A DNA stretch of 64,000 nt, taken from NCBI RefSeq assembly GCF_020283565.1, contig NC_060062.1:59722409-59786408 (forward strand), read 5' to 3'. The notes beneath the pieces are model-generated. The model made no database searches. It saw only the letters and a program-made list of their open reading frames with translations, and had not been told where the DNA came from. Shown one piece after another: positions 52,583 through 64,000 of the stretch. How positions within the stretch are numbered: position 1 is the first letter of the stretch; each line of letters starts with the position of its first letter. The translations under genes were made by a program, and so were the position numbers. The DNA is from Trifolium pratense. Lineage: Eukaryota > Streptophyta > Magnoliopsida > Fabales > Fabaceae.

Positions 52583-53665
52583 ACAAGGTGGAAGACATAG
52601 TGGATATACCGGTTTAAGGCTTTGGTGGAGGAATCTCGGTTTGAGGTGGAGGTATACCAAAGTGGTATTGCTATGGAGACCTTGTGTGGAAGCAACGGTG
52701 ATCAAGCTTGGTAACTTGTTAGACTGCTGGAGGTAGTTGGACACAAGGAGAGTTTGAGGTTGCAGCTTGTGAAACCACCTAAAAATTCCAAGGTTGGTTG
52801 GAGGCAAGCATATCTTCAAGAGTACGGAAAGCTACAATCCGGGGTTTGAAGAGGGTATGGTTTAGCTTGTGTATTGTCCTAAAAATCCAAGGGCAATTGG
52901 AGGCAAGCATTTTTCGGGAGCACGGAGAGGTAGACTCCGGGGGCCGAAGAGGGTGTGGTGTAAACAAGTGGAGAGAGCAACATGATGGTTGGTGGGAAGT
53001 TGGCATCACCATCAATTTAAAGGCAAGGTGGAGAATTGTTGTAATTGCCTTGGAATTATGATCAGAAAAAAACAAGTTAAGCTGCTGCCTCCTGCGCGAG
53101 GCGCAGGATATTCTGCGCGAGGCGCAGCTGTGATATGCAGGTGGAGCTTTAGCCACTGCCTCCTGCGCGAGGCGCAGTGAGGTTTGCGCGAGGCGCAGCC
53201 TGCGCGAGCCTATTTATAGGCAATGCGTTTTTTCTGATTTTTAAGGTGATTTTAGGGTTTCTAAAGCCAACAAAAGACTAGGGTTTATTAGAGAACTTCT
53301 CTTGGGCATACTCTAGGGTTGGGGATTGATTCATCACCTTGTAAACACTTATTGATTGAATCTCTTGGTCACGGGAAGAGATTCGGGAAAAGGGTAGAAT
53401 TTAGGAAAACTCTAAATTCTTGCAACTCTTGTATTGAATCTTTGTAATCAAGCTTTTCATCGATAGTGGAACGGAGAGTCTCTCTCCCCCAGACTAGGTT
53501 GTTATAACCGAACTGGGTAAACAATTTGCTTCGTGTTCTTTACAGTTTTATTACTTATCTTTTGTTCGTGATTATTATTGCTATTTCCACGTTTTGATTG
53601 CTTATTCGATTTGCTCCACACATCAAGTTCTTTCATTGGTGTGATTTTAAGAAGAATTCACAACA

Positions 53666-53885
53666 TGAATGAATGAAGGAAGGCACACATGTCATGTCAT
53701 ACAAGCTTTACTTTATTTTAATCATGATTATGATGATTCATGGGACTGACTGACTAGTTATGAAAAGGGAAGCTCTAATTAAACTACTACTATGAGCTTA
53801 ACATACTGAAATTCTAACAACATACTAACTGTCATCATAACAGTAAACTAAAAGAGGATATCTAATCTAACCAAGGCCTTTAACA
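53666..53885. other. Short spacer after the LTR element
   Basis: Starts with the target duplication TGAAT followed by more GAAT units. Nothing else recognised. Confidence 0.3.
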
Positions 53886-54086
53886 TACATGTATGTATGT
53901 ATGTATGTATGTATGTATGTATGTATGTATGTATGTATGTATGTATGTATGTATGTATGTATGTATGTATGTATGTATGTATGTATGTATGTATGTATGT
54001 ATGTATGTATGTATGTATGTATGTATGTATGTATGTACTAGTATGTATGTATGTATGTATGTATGTATGTATGTATGTATGTATGT
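53886..54086. repeat. (ATGT)n microsatellite, about 50 units
   Basis: A 200-base tetranucleotide run with one interruption (ACTAGT near 54038). It creates spurious open frames on both strands. Confidence 0.97.
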
Positions 54087-54537
54087 CATCAGAATTCATT
54101 GTAGATAAACTACTTTCAGTCGTTGTTGTAGTTACCATGCATAACTTCAAAAGTAAATGCATCATTGGATACATACATGTTTGTTTAAATTTCCCAATAG
54201 AGAATACTGTCTGTGATCACAGAGGAACCTTGATTCAAAATCAAGAACTGAGGTTCACTAGCATCTCTCATGTGCTAAATTGTCCTTTCTCACCATGAAA
54301 TTTGACATGGAGCATAAACAAAATATGCACATGAAATTTTGCTAGACCATTTCAGAGAAATTGTATGCTTGACAAATTGGTTATAAACAATTTTGTTTTA
54401 CCATCTATCTATTAGTTTAGTGCAAAAACTTGGCCAAATTTTTAGATTACGTTCTTGAGCTCCTTCTTCCTTCCTTTTTATCCATTCCTTTCACTTTCAC
54501 TCACTCTTATTATATTTCTGTTTCAACACCTCACCAA

Positions 54538-56392
54538 TTATGTAAGAACTTGACTTGCCTCCAGGTTAACTTGTTGATAATCTGAATTTTTAATGTTTCT
54601 AAAGTTCAAAGGGCCGTCAATAATATGTCTTCCAAAGAGTGCTTTAGCTAGCAGCATATTGTTTCTGCGTAACAGCCAGAACTTCCACGGACCCCATACA
54701 AGCGTCCTTCCTTCATCATTAGTATTAGTATTAGTATTAGTATTAGATAGTCTGCAAGCACCTCAGTGCACGAGAACATCGTTGTTTCACTTTGACAATC
54801 ACAAGAACTTAAGCAAAGGAAGCAATTGTAATAAGTTTCTTTTGACTGAAACAAAGATTGAACCCAAACATGCATGACTTACTTAATATACACATCATCA
54901 AGTAAAAGTAAAAGAGTTCAATAAAAATTAATGTATGCATGAAATCAATTCCAAAATCTCGACAGTTGTCAATACCTCTGAAATCATGTTAACTTCATCA
55001 AAATGAAACTCTAATTGGAAAACAAAGTCATCCCTAGAAGCTTCCAGCTTTTTATCATAACAAACAAGGCAATATCACAGTAGTGACATGGTATACTTCT
55101 TCTGGCCTGTTGAAACAATTACTCAAGCATACTGTATAGTATCACTCTAGTCTAGGAATTGCAGCATTCCAAATCTAACATAGGTTGTAAGATAGATACT
55201 ATCATCAATAAATCAAACCTGAGTTCCATCTCTTGGCATAGATAGCGCTTTATTTATGATACTTCCCATTGTTTGTTGGGGACTCTTCACCGATGAAAAG
55301 TAAGGTAGAAGAACATATCCATGATGACTCTTTTCAGCATAGCAGATCAAACCTGCATATAGAAATGAGGAGTTAGCCATGTCTGTGAAAAGCATACATT
55401 GCAGGCAGTAAATACAATATCCTGAATTCCTTTTTTAATTTCCTAGTTCTAAATTCAGAATAATATGTGTATCACCCAATATATCTTTATACCTTCATCA
55501 AAGTTCAAACACATGTCAAATATAACCCTTAGACATGTATTTGTTGATAACCTAATACCTTAAGTAATTAATAATCCATTACAGTGTTGTTTTATATTGC
55601 TGAATCGTAATGCATGGCTGCCAAGTCATGTTTGGCATTCAAAGACACAAATTTTCAAAACAATGATAAGTTGAATTTCCATACCTGGACATGCTGATGC
55701 AATCATTGGCAGGCTTTACTTACTCCTCCTCTCATCATCTACCAATAGATTTTGTCTATACCTTGTGATTAATTCCACACAAGATTCGACCAGGGTCAAG
55801 TCTCTACTGCAACTTGTATCAAAAACAACCCTCACTCACCCAAGGATTTGAAAAATCTTGTCAGCTTTTTGAAAACCTGAAATCTCAGTAGTTTGAAAAC
55901 ATTGTGCTTTCAACAAAGAAGCTTATAAGAAATTTATGAGCAAGCAAGAGCAAAGTGTGACCTGAAGAGGAGAAATGAGAATGGGCTGCAATAGAAGCTC
56001 TTGACTGTGGACAAACAGACACAATCAATGTCTTTCCTTATCAACTACATCATAGACTTTTTTTTTCTTTCTGAAAACTCAATATCCGACCGAAGACCTA
56101 CTAATCCAGGAGACCGATCCCGGTATTCACTAGCAGGGCCTAATTGATGCAAGAACAAAGCTATGTATGAACTTGGATACAAGGACAACTAATAGGACAC
56201 TCATAGGTCCTCCCGATTAAGTCTTTGACATCAATTTGAAGTGGAGGGACGAGTGAGTAACCTGCATTCCAAACAATCGTTGAGCGAAATTTGAACAGGT
56301 TCTGACTTCACTTGTCTGACTTTATCGGGCATTTTCAACTTTCCATTGAGGGAGACTGTGCATGCTTTTGAAGGCACAATCAAATCGTTCAT
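54538..56392 (-). pseudogene. NAR1: Cytosolic Fe-S assembly factor NAR1 pseudogene
   Basis: Exon remnants follow the order of the iron-hydrogenase-like protein NAR1, which helps load Fe-S clusters onto cytosolic and nuclear proteins. 56262-56392: MNDLIVPSKACTVSLNGKL to ISLNDCLEC. 55962-56037: GKTLIVSVCPQSRASIAAH. 55685-55876: VFKKLTRFFKSLG, a frame change, then VVFDTSCSRDLTLVESC and an in-frame stop. 55219-55352: CYAEKSHHGYVLLPYFSSVK and SPQQTMG. 54976-55106: RPEEVYHVTTVILPC, a 1-base insertion, YDKKLEASRDDFVFQ. 54538 to about 54790: GRLYGVRGSSGCYAETICC, frame change, ALFGRHIIDGPLNFRN, stop. The exon with the N-terminal Fe-S cysteines (SGC...) and the C-terminal third are missing. Not functional. 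Confidence 0.9.
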
Positions 56393-57368
56393 AACAAAAC
56401 AGTGGAATGAATTATCATTGTCAATGAATGTATGTATGTATGAGTTATATTTTTTAAAGAATAGTTAGTCTACATACAATACAATGTTGTCAAACAAAAA
56501 ACAATGTGAGGCCTTCCAAAATAAAAGGTAATAATCGTAACAACATCCTCTTCAATAAACAACAAAGTCCGCAGTGAATGAATGGAATACCTGACTGACG
56601 GTGGCAGTAAGAGTTTATGCTCAACAGAATCAACTAGTGTTTATTTTATAGTGTCGTAAAAAACTTGCTTAAATCTTCTAATGGGTTTTAGATTATTAAT
56701 ATTATAAAATAACTACAAAATTAGTATTTGCGGTATTATATTTACAACAATTAAAATAAATTAATCAAGTTCTTTTGATATAATCCAGAAAAGGGTAAAC
56801 TCATTTTTCCATTCACTTTTGAAGAGAGGAAAATACATGGCAAAGCCAAATATTAAATGGATTCTTCACCAATAAACAAATGTATTAACAAGATAACCAG
56901 AAAAATCATTGGTTCAGATGATGCTACAAAATAATGATATTTGGTGGATGATATATATATATATTCTTCCATTAACAGATCAACACAGCAAGTTCAAATG
57001 AATATACATTACTTACTTGTCACTATAAGAAATCATCATATCATATCCATTCAAAAAGTTTGAAATTCTTAAAAAGAAAAATAAACGAATAAGAATTGTC
57101 ATTAGCTATACAACAAACTAAGGAAGTTGAGTATGAACCAACCAAAAGGAAGGAAGGAAGGAAGGAAGGAAGGAAATAAATGGTAACAAGATCATCATCA
57201 CATTCACACTGACTTACCAACAACACATATATGCTTACAAAACACAACAACAACAACAACATCAACAACCACCAACCACCAACCACCCCATCAATTTGTT
57301 TTCCCAAAGAAGAATAGTACCTAAAGAGACTCACTCATTCACTCACTCCGGGGATAAGAAGAACATAA
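56393..57368. other. Spacer between NAR1 pseudogene and SHOU4-like gene
   Basis: Contains a (GGAA)n run near 57148-57174 and an (AAC)n run near 57245-57262. The latter part is the 3' UTR of the gene ending at 57369. No other gene seen. Confidence 0.3.
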
Positions 57369-60300
57369 CTACACTGGAATCACATCAATCTTTGATGTAT
57401 CTTCACATCTCAAAACAATACCCTCAAGGCTAGCTGGAAAAATACATTTCGCCCATTGACATCCCGTCGTCAATGGCTCAGGCGGAGGCACAATCATAAG
57501 CACATTGTCATTTCTATGAACAACCCCCATTACGCTAACAGTGCTACCTTCTTTTATGTACCTACAAAAACATCATTGCCAACACTTTCATAAGAAAGAA
57601 CTTCGTCTTCTCCATGCTTTTTTGCTATACGAAGATGCATGATACTAATGTTTCTATTTACTAATGGTATCTTGAACTTTTATTCTTAAACAAGATAAAA
57701 TACTTTACCCTTCTTTTAACTGCATAACACGATCATCGCTTGAAAGGTTTCTTTGCCCCAACCATCGAAGGAAATCAGGGGACATGTCTTTATTCTCTGG
57801 ATTAACATCAATTACAACGGAATCATCAACATAAGGAGTCACCCTTGCACCAAAGCCTGTTTTGACCAATGCTCTCAAACCAGATTGGAAATCAGAGATG
57901 TAAAAGTCCACCACATGCCTCTGCATTGAATAAAATATTAAGGAGCTATAAGTTTCATATATTAACATTTAACATGCAAAGTCCCCAAAATATACAATTT
58001 GCATCCTGATACAGGCATTTCAATTCCACATTAAACAGGATTTGAATCCAAAACTTCCATAAACAAACAAATATAATACTAGCATAACATGATATATAAA
58101 GATGTGATACATAATAAAGGAATATTCTTGATAGCCACCATAAGAAATCCTCAGCAAATTGCACAAACAATAGAAAGAAAGCTGCGCATTCAGTATCAGA
58201 AGGTGACAAAAATATATCTTTTTTGATCAGTTTATAAATTTCTTTCAAATGGAAACAAGAGAGAAATAGTAATCATAACAGAGCTTTCTCCGTCTGATAG
58301 ATATAATAAGATAGACGGTGTTATGATGTAACAAGGTCCAAGAAACCAAAACTGGAAGAAAATAATGATCATAAACAATATTTCATAACTATATTAATAG
58401 TTTATAAACTGGAGCAATAATGTGTTTGCATTATTAAATATTAATAGTTTTATTTCTATGTGAATAAGGTTGAAACAAAACATAGGTAAAGTTCTGAAGT
58501 GCTAGCAACGTTGATTCCTCAGCAATCCTAGGAGTCGTAGCATCTAATCCCACTCGTGTTGGAGAACCAATTGGAAAAGATGGTTCATCAGTCACTAGGT
58601 GACTACTCTGCATCCTTTTCAAGCTCTAATTTGAACATTGTTGTTTGTGTCGGGTTAGAAGTTGGTTGTATGCATATTGTCAATTTGAATAAGAAACTCA
58701 TTTTTTCTTCATTGTGTGCAGAAAAATTCGCTGAACGGGCAGAGTTTCATTGAGGACTAAGTTTCTTCTAATCTACACCAATCGTAAAGGTTCTTATTCA
58801 TCCAGGAAATCTTAGTTTTAATGCAACTTATAGATAGTAAAAGTTGATGAGATGGGAATCTTGACCATTTATAAGTTTCACTGCAATGAATTTGGTTTTA
58901 ACACTGTTTCTTATACAAGGCTAATAATTGGTGCCAGATTTTAGTATCATGGCTTCTACAAGCTCTCCAATCATTCTGATGTTTGCTGTCACAATGTTGG
59001 TAAATAGCAGCACTACAGCGTAGCGGAAGTTGAACAAATCACTATTAATCCGCGATACGCAATTTAGTACAAAGTGTTGTTAGATGGCAGCTATGAAGAC
59101 ACTATAGCACTGCTGCGTAGTGGAACTCGAACAACCCGCTATATATTCGCAATCTGAGATTGACGTCATTGCTCCTCTTTCATGAATTCCTCTCTCACTA
59201 CACATGCAGAATGGTGTCATTCTGTCTTTTAAGACTACAGAGAATGGTGTTGAGCCTCCTCAAATTGTCTAATCTACCTTGTGAATCGTGTCAACTGAGA
59301 AAACACACTTGTAAACCTTTTCTCATTGTTCGGTTTGCCCCTAGCCGCGTAATTGTGGCATTTGGGTTGCCTTCATTGCATCCCCCAGCACCTTCGTGGT
59401 GTTGGGTGAAAAGGGGTGTGTTTAGTCCCATATTGTTATGTAATTGGTGAAATTAAGATTCTTGTATTTATTATCAAACTGATATTATATTCGGTATTCG
59501 TTTACACCGTTCATTACATGCCTCTCTTCTGTTTACTTCTCAACAATTTACATGACCAAAGTACATCAATCAAAAAGCAAAATATATAATTCACCTCAAT
59601 AGCCAAAGTATTTCAAGAAGTCCCAATATTTTATCAAATTAAAAACTAATTGACAGTTTTAAAAGAAAAGATTGAACGGATTGTCATTGCTTACCTCAGT
59701 CGAACGAAGTCCCCAGGTAAAACGGCGATGTTTTGGATTAGCAGCTTTTGAATCCCATCCTCTATATTCATACAAACTTGTGGACGTATATACACATCTT
59801 GGAACTTTTTGAAAGGAGGACTCTAATGGAACATTACCGCAGGTAACCACCTTCAAAAGTTACAATATATCAATGTTTTGTTCCATCAATCATGCATATT
59901 TAAAAATAAAAACTAGTCAAGTAATTGATATCTGTTTCATTAAAAACACTAGATCAACTAATTAATGGATGGATGAGAAAAATGAATAGTCAAACAATGT
60001 GTGGTAAGTGGTGGATGTGTTTGTGTCTGTGGACTGTGCTTTTTCTATTTCTACATTTTAATTAATTGTAGTATACATGTATACGTCAAAATTAAATTAC
60101 ATACCCCAGAAACCTTCACAAATTGCCCATTCTTGGCAGTTCTAAGCTCTGCATCTGGATATTGAGAAATGAAACCAACAATAGCTTTCCTTCCACGACA
60201 ACTATTCCAAGTGAATAATGCCGCAACAGTACCAAAAAGAATTACAACAACTATCAGGAGTATGGCATTGCGGACAGCTCCGAGAATAAAACCACCGGCA

Positions 60301-60977
60301 ATGAATCCCATAACAAAAATCAGAATCACAGACCACAATATTGGCTTAGGGAAGTTCTTCTTGAAGGAATATTCATCATCCACACTGAGAGTAGTCACAG
60401 CTGGGTTATGAACTACAGCAGAACTATGTGATTTCATTGACCCTAAAGACTCTAACGGGCCAGATACCTTCCTTGGAGCCCCAGATGAATTCAGTGGGCC
60501 AGATGTAATCAGACCAGTTGTTGGAAGAACTGGAGGTATTGGACCCGAGTTTTGGCGTGTACCTCCACCTGATTGAGGACCAGACGACTTCTTGACTGGT
60601 TCCCCGTGCTTATTCAACGGACCAGAGTTCGTTCTTTTCATTGAGGCTGAAGCAGACATGCCAGCAGATAGATTACCTGATGTGACATAAGCAGAACGAG
60701 CAGCCGCATTTTGCATAATAGGTCCGGAGTGTGAAGCAACTCCTCCGAATGATCCAGTCCTTGAAGGAGCATTATTTAATGGACCAGATTTTCTAGATTT
60801 AGAGCCATCCATAGGGATATCAAACATTTTCCCTAATTCTCCTGACTTCTTGATGTCACCGCCGGTATAGGGCATGGCAACTGAGCTCATTGTCGGAGTC
60901 TTTTCTTTCGGTTGCTCAGGACGGCCTGATACATACAGGCCATTGCTGAGCTGATGAGATGGGAATCTGGAACCCAT
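57369..60977 (-). CDS. SHOU4: SHOU4-like membrane protein
   Basis: Four coding exons, 60105-60977, 59695-59850, 57709-57920 and 57369-57561, join in frame to 477 residues. The N-terminal 210 residues are disordered, Ser/Gly/Pro-rich, with seven SGP motifs (for example KSGPLNN, NSGPLNKHG, TSGPLNSSG). Two adjacent membrane helices follow (ILWSVILIFVMGFIAGGFIL; ILLIVVVILFGTVAALF), then a soluble domain (AIVGFISQYPDAELRTAKNG, RWLGQRNLSSDDRVMQLKEG, TTGCQWAKCIFPASLEG). This matches Arabidopsis At1g16860/At1g78880; the latter is SHOU4, reported to restrain delivery of cellulose synthase to the plasma membrane. Intron 2 is long (1.77 kb) and holds repeat debris. No defect is visible. Confidence 0.88.
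59010..59160. repeat. Two diverged repeats in SHOU4-like intron 2
   Basis: TAGCAGCACTACAGCGTAGC and TAGCACTGCTGCGTAGTGG blocks, each followed by GAA-x-T-x-GAACAA and a CGC-rich part, lie about 95 bases apart. Looks like transposon debris; family not recognised. Confidence 0.4.
59335..59445 (+). mobile_element. Fragment related to the TRIM LTR at 37179
   Basis: GGCATTTGGGTTGCCTTCAT followed by CAGCACCTTCGTGGTGTTGG and TTTAGTCCCATATTGTTA matches the reverse complement of the TRIM LTR (its CAACACCTTCAT, GGTGTTGG and TAGTCTCACATTGC parts). It is diverged and without clear ends, so it is an old copy. Confidence 0.6.
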
Positions 60978-62189
60978 CGCGTCTTTTCAAATCAGCTCAA
61001 AAGAATCAACTGAATAAATAAGAAACCGTACTAGTTCGCTGATGCAGTACTCAAAGTAATGCTGCAGAACAATGTAACTGAAAAAAGTATAAAATAGAAA
61101 ATTTAGCCATATTTCGAGACTTTGATTAACAGCTAGATACTACATTTCAACTCAAGAGAAAGCGTTACAAGTATCCAATTCCTCTTTCTCATTGAAAACC
61201 TTGTGAAGTAAAGTCATATTCTTTTGCCTTAGACAATAACTAAGATGAATCACATTCAACTAAAAAATTCAGATTAAAACCACAAATAAAATCATGAGAA
61301 TCACAATGCTTGATTTTGTGGTACATGAAAGAGTTGCTTGATTATTTAATTTTGATTCAATATAGTGACACACAAAAATACAAACAGGAATATATATAAA
61401 TAAATTAGAATAGAAGTTAGAACAGAAATCCATAAATAACATAAGTGGAATTCATAGGAAACATAAAGATAAAAACAAAAACAGTAGTTTATATGATTTA
61501 GTGTGTTTAAAGAAACCCCTAAAACGATGGTAAAGTGAAAATGAAGAAAAAGGAAAATGAAAGAAAGGGATGTTTAACCATCCAAATGGGAAATTTAGGA
61601 TATGGTTAGTAGATCTAAAGGAAAAAGAATTTTTGAAGTGATGGATCTTCCTCAAAATACAAACATGTTCAGAGATCCATTCATATATCATCATTGAGTT
61701 GAATTTATAAAAATCAAAGTATATTAGTAGAAATTACAATGTAGAAAACAAGGACATAATTTGATAAACATAAGCAAATTAAGAGATGAAAAAGAAACGA
61801 TTTTTGGAAATGGGTTTGGAGTATAAATGCAATAATGAGAGAAGAAGAAGAAGAAGAAGAAGATCTGTGGGAAAATGAAGAAACTTTATGAAAATGGGTA
61901 ATAAATAATCTGAAAATGTTGAGTTGTTGGTACCTGAAGAAGATTGAAGAAGAGAATCAAAAAGAGTGATGGTGTTGGTGAGTCTGAGATCCCATTGTTT
62001 GTGTGTGTGTGTGTCTGTGTCTGTGTGTATGTTTCTCTCTCTATCACTAGCACTGCTTCTTCTTCTTCTTCTTCTTCACAGTTGAGTTGAGTTGAGTTGA
62101 GACTTCACCTCTTTCTCTTTCTCTCTCTCTCTCTATATATCTCTCTCTCACACAAAGCAAAATAACCACTTCTATAAAAGTTAAAAAAA

Positions 62190-62228
<39 letters not shown>

Positions 62229-62230
62229 TA
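60978..62230 (-). promoter_or_regulatory. 5' UTR intron, leader exon and promoter of the SHOU4-like gene
   Basis: A donor site (CTTCAG then GTACCAAC on the minus strand, near 61933) suggests a leader exon at about 61934-62100 and a 5' UTR intron of nearly 0.95 kb; its acceptor was not fixed. The leader is pyrimidine/purine rich, with (CTT)n near 62059 and long (CT)n tracts at 62102-62150 and 62188-62228, common in plant 5' UTRs and core promoters. Confidence 0.5.
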
Positions 62231-63470
62231 AAAAAAAAAACAGGTGCTGCAATGCAACAACTGGTAGGTTGTCTCGTCCAGCAAAAACCACCAAACCAAG
62301 CAACATATAATTTATTTGCAAAATAATAATATCATTATAAAAAACTAGGTCATCTTACCGCCAATAAATTGATCCAAGTAGTAAGAATTTTGATCTCATT
62401 AAACATGTGGTCACGGGTTCAATTTCTGACCTCACAGATTTTCAACGAATATTAGTCATCACTAACGATGATAAAAACTTTGTAAATATCATTTACTATT
62501 GCACTTGTTTGTGACCATGTTTATGAGAACCTTTGAGTCACTTTCTACAATCAAATAAGATAATTATCCCTCAACGCTAAGTCTAACCTTTAGCTTACTA
62601 CTTAAATCGACCAAACAAATTTATCTTTGTCTTTAACTATTTATTATGAGTTAAATCTCTATATTTTACCAAGTTATAATTAATTGATTCATAAAAATAA
62701 TAATTTATAATGAATTTTTTTTACTAAAATTTATAATGAATTTGGTATCTATAGTTTTGATTTTCCTAATTTGACTTATTTACAAAATTGATCTGTGTCT
62801 TATTTTAAAATTAAGGAAAATGCTAAACAGTGCCTCGGACACTAGTTAAGGATACAAATATATAAATTTTATTTCGTAAATTGTGCATTCAATGTTTTAA
62901 TGATGTGAAAAGTTATTCTCTCTCGTCATTAACTTTATCATTTGTTTCCTTTTTTAGTATGTTTAACTAATGCCCCTTAGGATGACCCTAAAATTAATAT
63001 TACCTATCTAAGCGTGGTACCAAGAAGTGAAGCTGATCAAGGTCACCAAGAAGTTAAAGATTTGGTGTTTTACTCAATTAATTAGTTAAACACCTACTAA
63101 TACTTTCTTTTTCTGTTTATATATTCCAATCCTTTCATTCATTCATTCATCTTAATAGGCAATAATAACGACCCTCAACGAATTCCTTTCTTCTTTATTT
63201 ATTTATTTACATACATTTTTCCTTTTGATTTAGTTTACCTTTATTGTCATTGTCACCACCAAAAAAGAGTTTACCTTTATTGTGAAATAATAGTAACAAT
63301 AATAATAAATAAAATTTGTTATTAATTAGGATCACTCATTTTTGTGAATTATTTATTTAATTAAGTTAATTAATCCTAATCCTAAAAGAAGAAATATCTC
63401 ATCTAACAGAAAAGGCACCTTTATAAATGGACAAAATGAAGGGTCGATGCTAAGTTAACCACTTAACCCC

Positions 63471-63473
<3 letters not shown>
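62231..63473. other. Distal spacer
   Basis: A tRNA-like GGGTTCAATTTCTG motif near 62417, downstream of AAGTAGTAAGAATTTTGATC, may be SINE debris. Otherwise AT-rich with no gene seen. Confidence 0.3.

Positions 63474-63555
<82 letters not shown>
63474..63555. repeat. (AT)n microsatellite, about 41 units
   Basis: An uninterrupted AT dinucleotide run of 82 bases. Confidence 0.97.
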
Positions 63556-63556
<1 letters not shown>

Positions 63557-64000
63557 CCTTTATTTTATTGAAAATGTTATTTTTTTTTGTCTTAGATTAA
63601 GGGGAATCCACTAAAACAGGGGGTAAAATTCTGATTTAATCAAAACAGGGGTGACAAAACTGCATTTAAGCCTTTTTTTATCATTAGAGTTCTATGACGT
63701 GACATATAAGATATTAAAATTGATTATACGGTACCTTAAGGAACTGTATCATCAATTTAAGTTAAATAAATAAATATAGATAGAACCAACTTGTTAATAA
63801 TGTATGATATCTAAAGTAAGTAGTATCACCATTAGAGTAAAATATGCATCAATTGCATAAGTATTACATGACATTATAAAGTCCATTTATTAGTAATGTA
63901 TGATACCCAAAATGATACAACCATTTAAGATGCTCTAAAGCAGTTGTAGCTACAATTTGTTAGAGTATCATATATTATTATGCTCTCTATAATGTGATTA
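63556..64000. other. Spacer to window end
   Basis: AT-rich sequence. No feature recognised. Confidence 0.3.

Larger units (their letters stand above)
50955..53665 (+). mobile_element. TR-GAG type LTR retrotransposon (gag only)
   Basis: LTRs at 50955-51584 (630 bp) and 53037-53665 (629 bp) both start TGTTGTAATTGCC and end TTCACAACA; by eye they differ by one A in a homopolymer. The 5-bp duplication TGAAT is at 50950-50954 and 53666-53670. A primer-site-like TTGGCGCCCACCGTGGGG follows the 5' LTR and a purine-rich AAGGTGGAGAA precedes the 3' LTR. The 1.45-kb interior has one intact gag gene and no protease, integrase or reverse transcriptase. It therefore depends on enzymes from a Copia relative. 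Confidence 0.93.

Noticed and set aside
53848..54298. Open frames of repeated Met-Tyr-Val-Cys and Tyr-Ile-His-Thr
   Set aside because: Translations of the ATGT array, not genes.

Overview
The window looks like nuclear DNA from a legume. It is AT-rich, its genes have many short GT-AG introns, it carries a nuclear tRNA-Leu, and the intergenic space is packed with small transposons, retroelements and long microsatellites. Medicago or a close relative is my best guess, from general impression only. All calls rest on reading translations, splice signals and repeats by eye; no database was searched.

Layout. 1-1812: a shortened second copy of the interval between the F-box gene and the V-ATPase gene, followed by Helitron ends (1814-3050). 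3832-7367 (+): a five-exon, possibly sororin-like gene enlarged by an internal tandem duplication. 8780-11448: three MITE-type elements. 11913-14730 (-): malectin/kinase part of an LRR-VIII-type receptor kinase with no LRR exons. 15143-16411 (-): F-box gene. 17260-21525 (-): plastid fibrillin (PAP) gene carrying a solo LTR and a TIR element in its introns. 21783-21866: tRNA-Leu(CAA). 23884-28741 (+): complete 20-exon V-ATPase subunit A gene. 30445-30778: a very long GATA array. 31787-34981 (+): intact LRR receptor-like protein, preceded by a truncated tandem copy of its 5' end. 36743-38809 (-): FAM32A-like gene with a TRIM retroelement in its intron. 39158-45586: a large Helitron-like element hosting a hAT-type MITE and a truncated LINE.

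46471-47583 (-): a pseudogene of the sterol delta-7 reductase DWF5. 48080-48768: a polyA retroposon with 15-bp target duplications. 50053-50632 (-): small secreted or membrane protein gene of unknown function. 50955-53665: a gag-only LTR retrotransposon (TR-GAG type) with near-identical LTRs. 54538-56392 (-): a pseudogene of the cytosolic Fe-S assembly factor NAR1. 57369-60977 (-): a SHOU4-like membrane protein gene with a separate 5' UTR exon.

The genes do not form a pathway. The intact ones serve housekeeping (V-ATPase A, fibrillin, FAM32A-like, SHOU4-like, possibly sororin) or surface perception (RLP, kinase remnant). I found no convincing new multi-gene system. The most unusual items are the condensed duplicate at the left edge, the intragenic duplication that turned non-coding leader into coding sequence, the recently inserted gag-only element, and the two decayed copies of normally essential genes.
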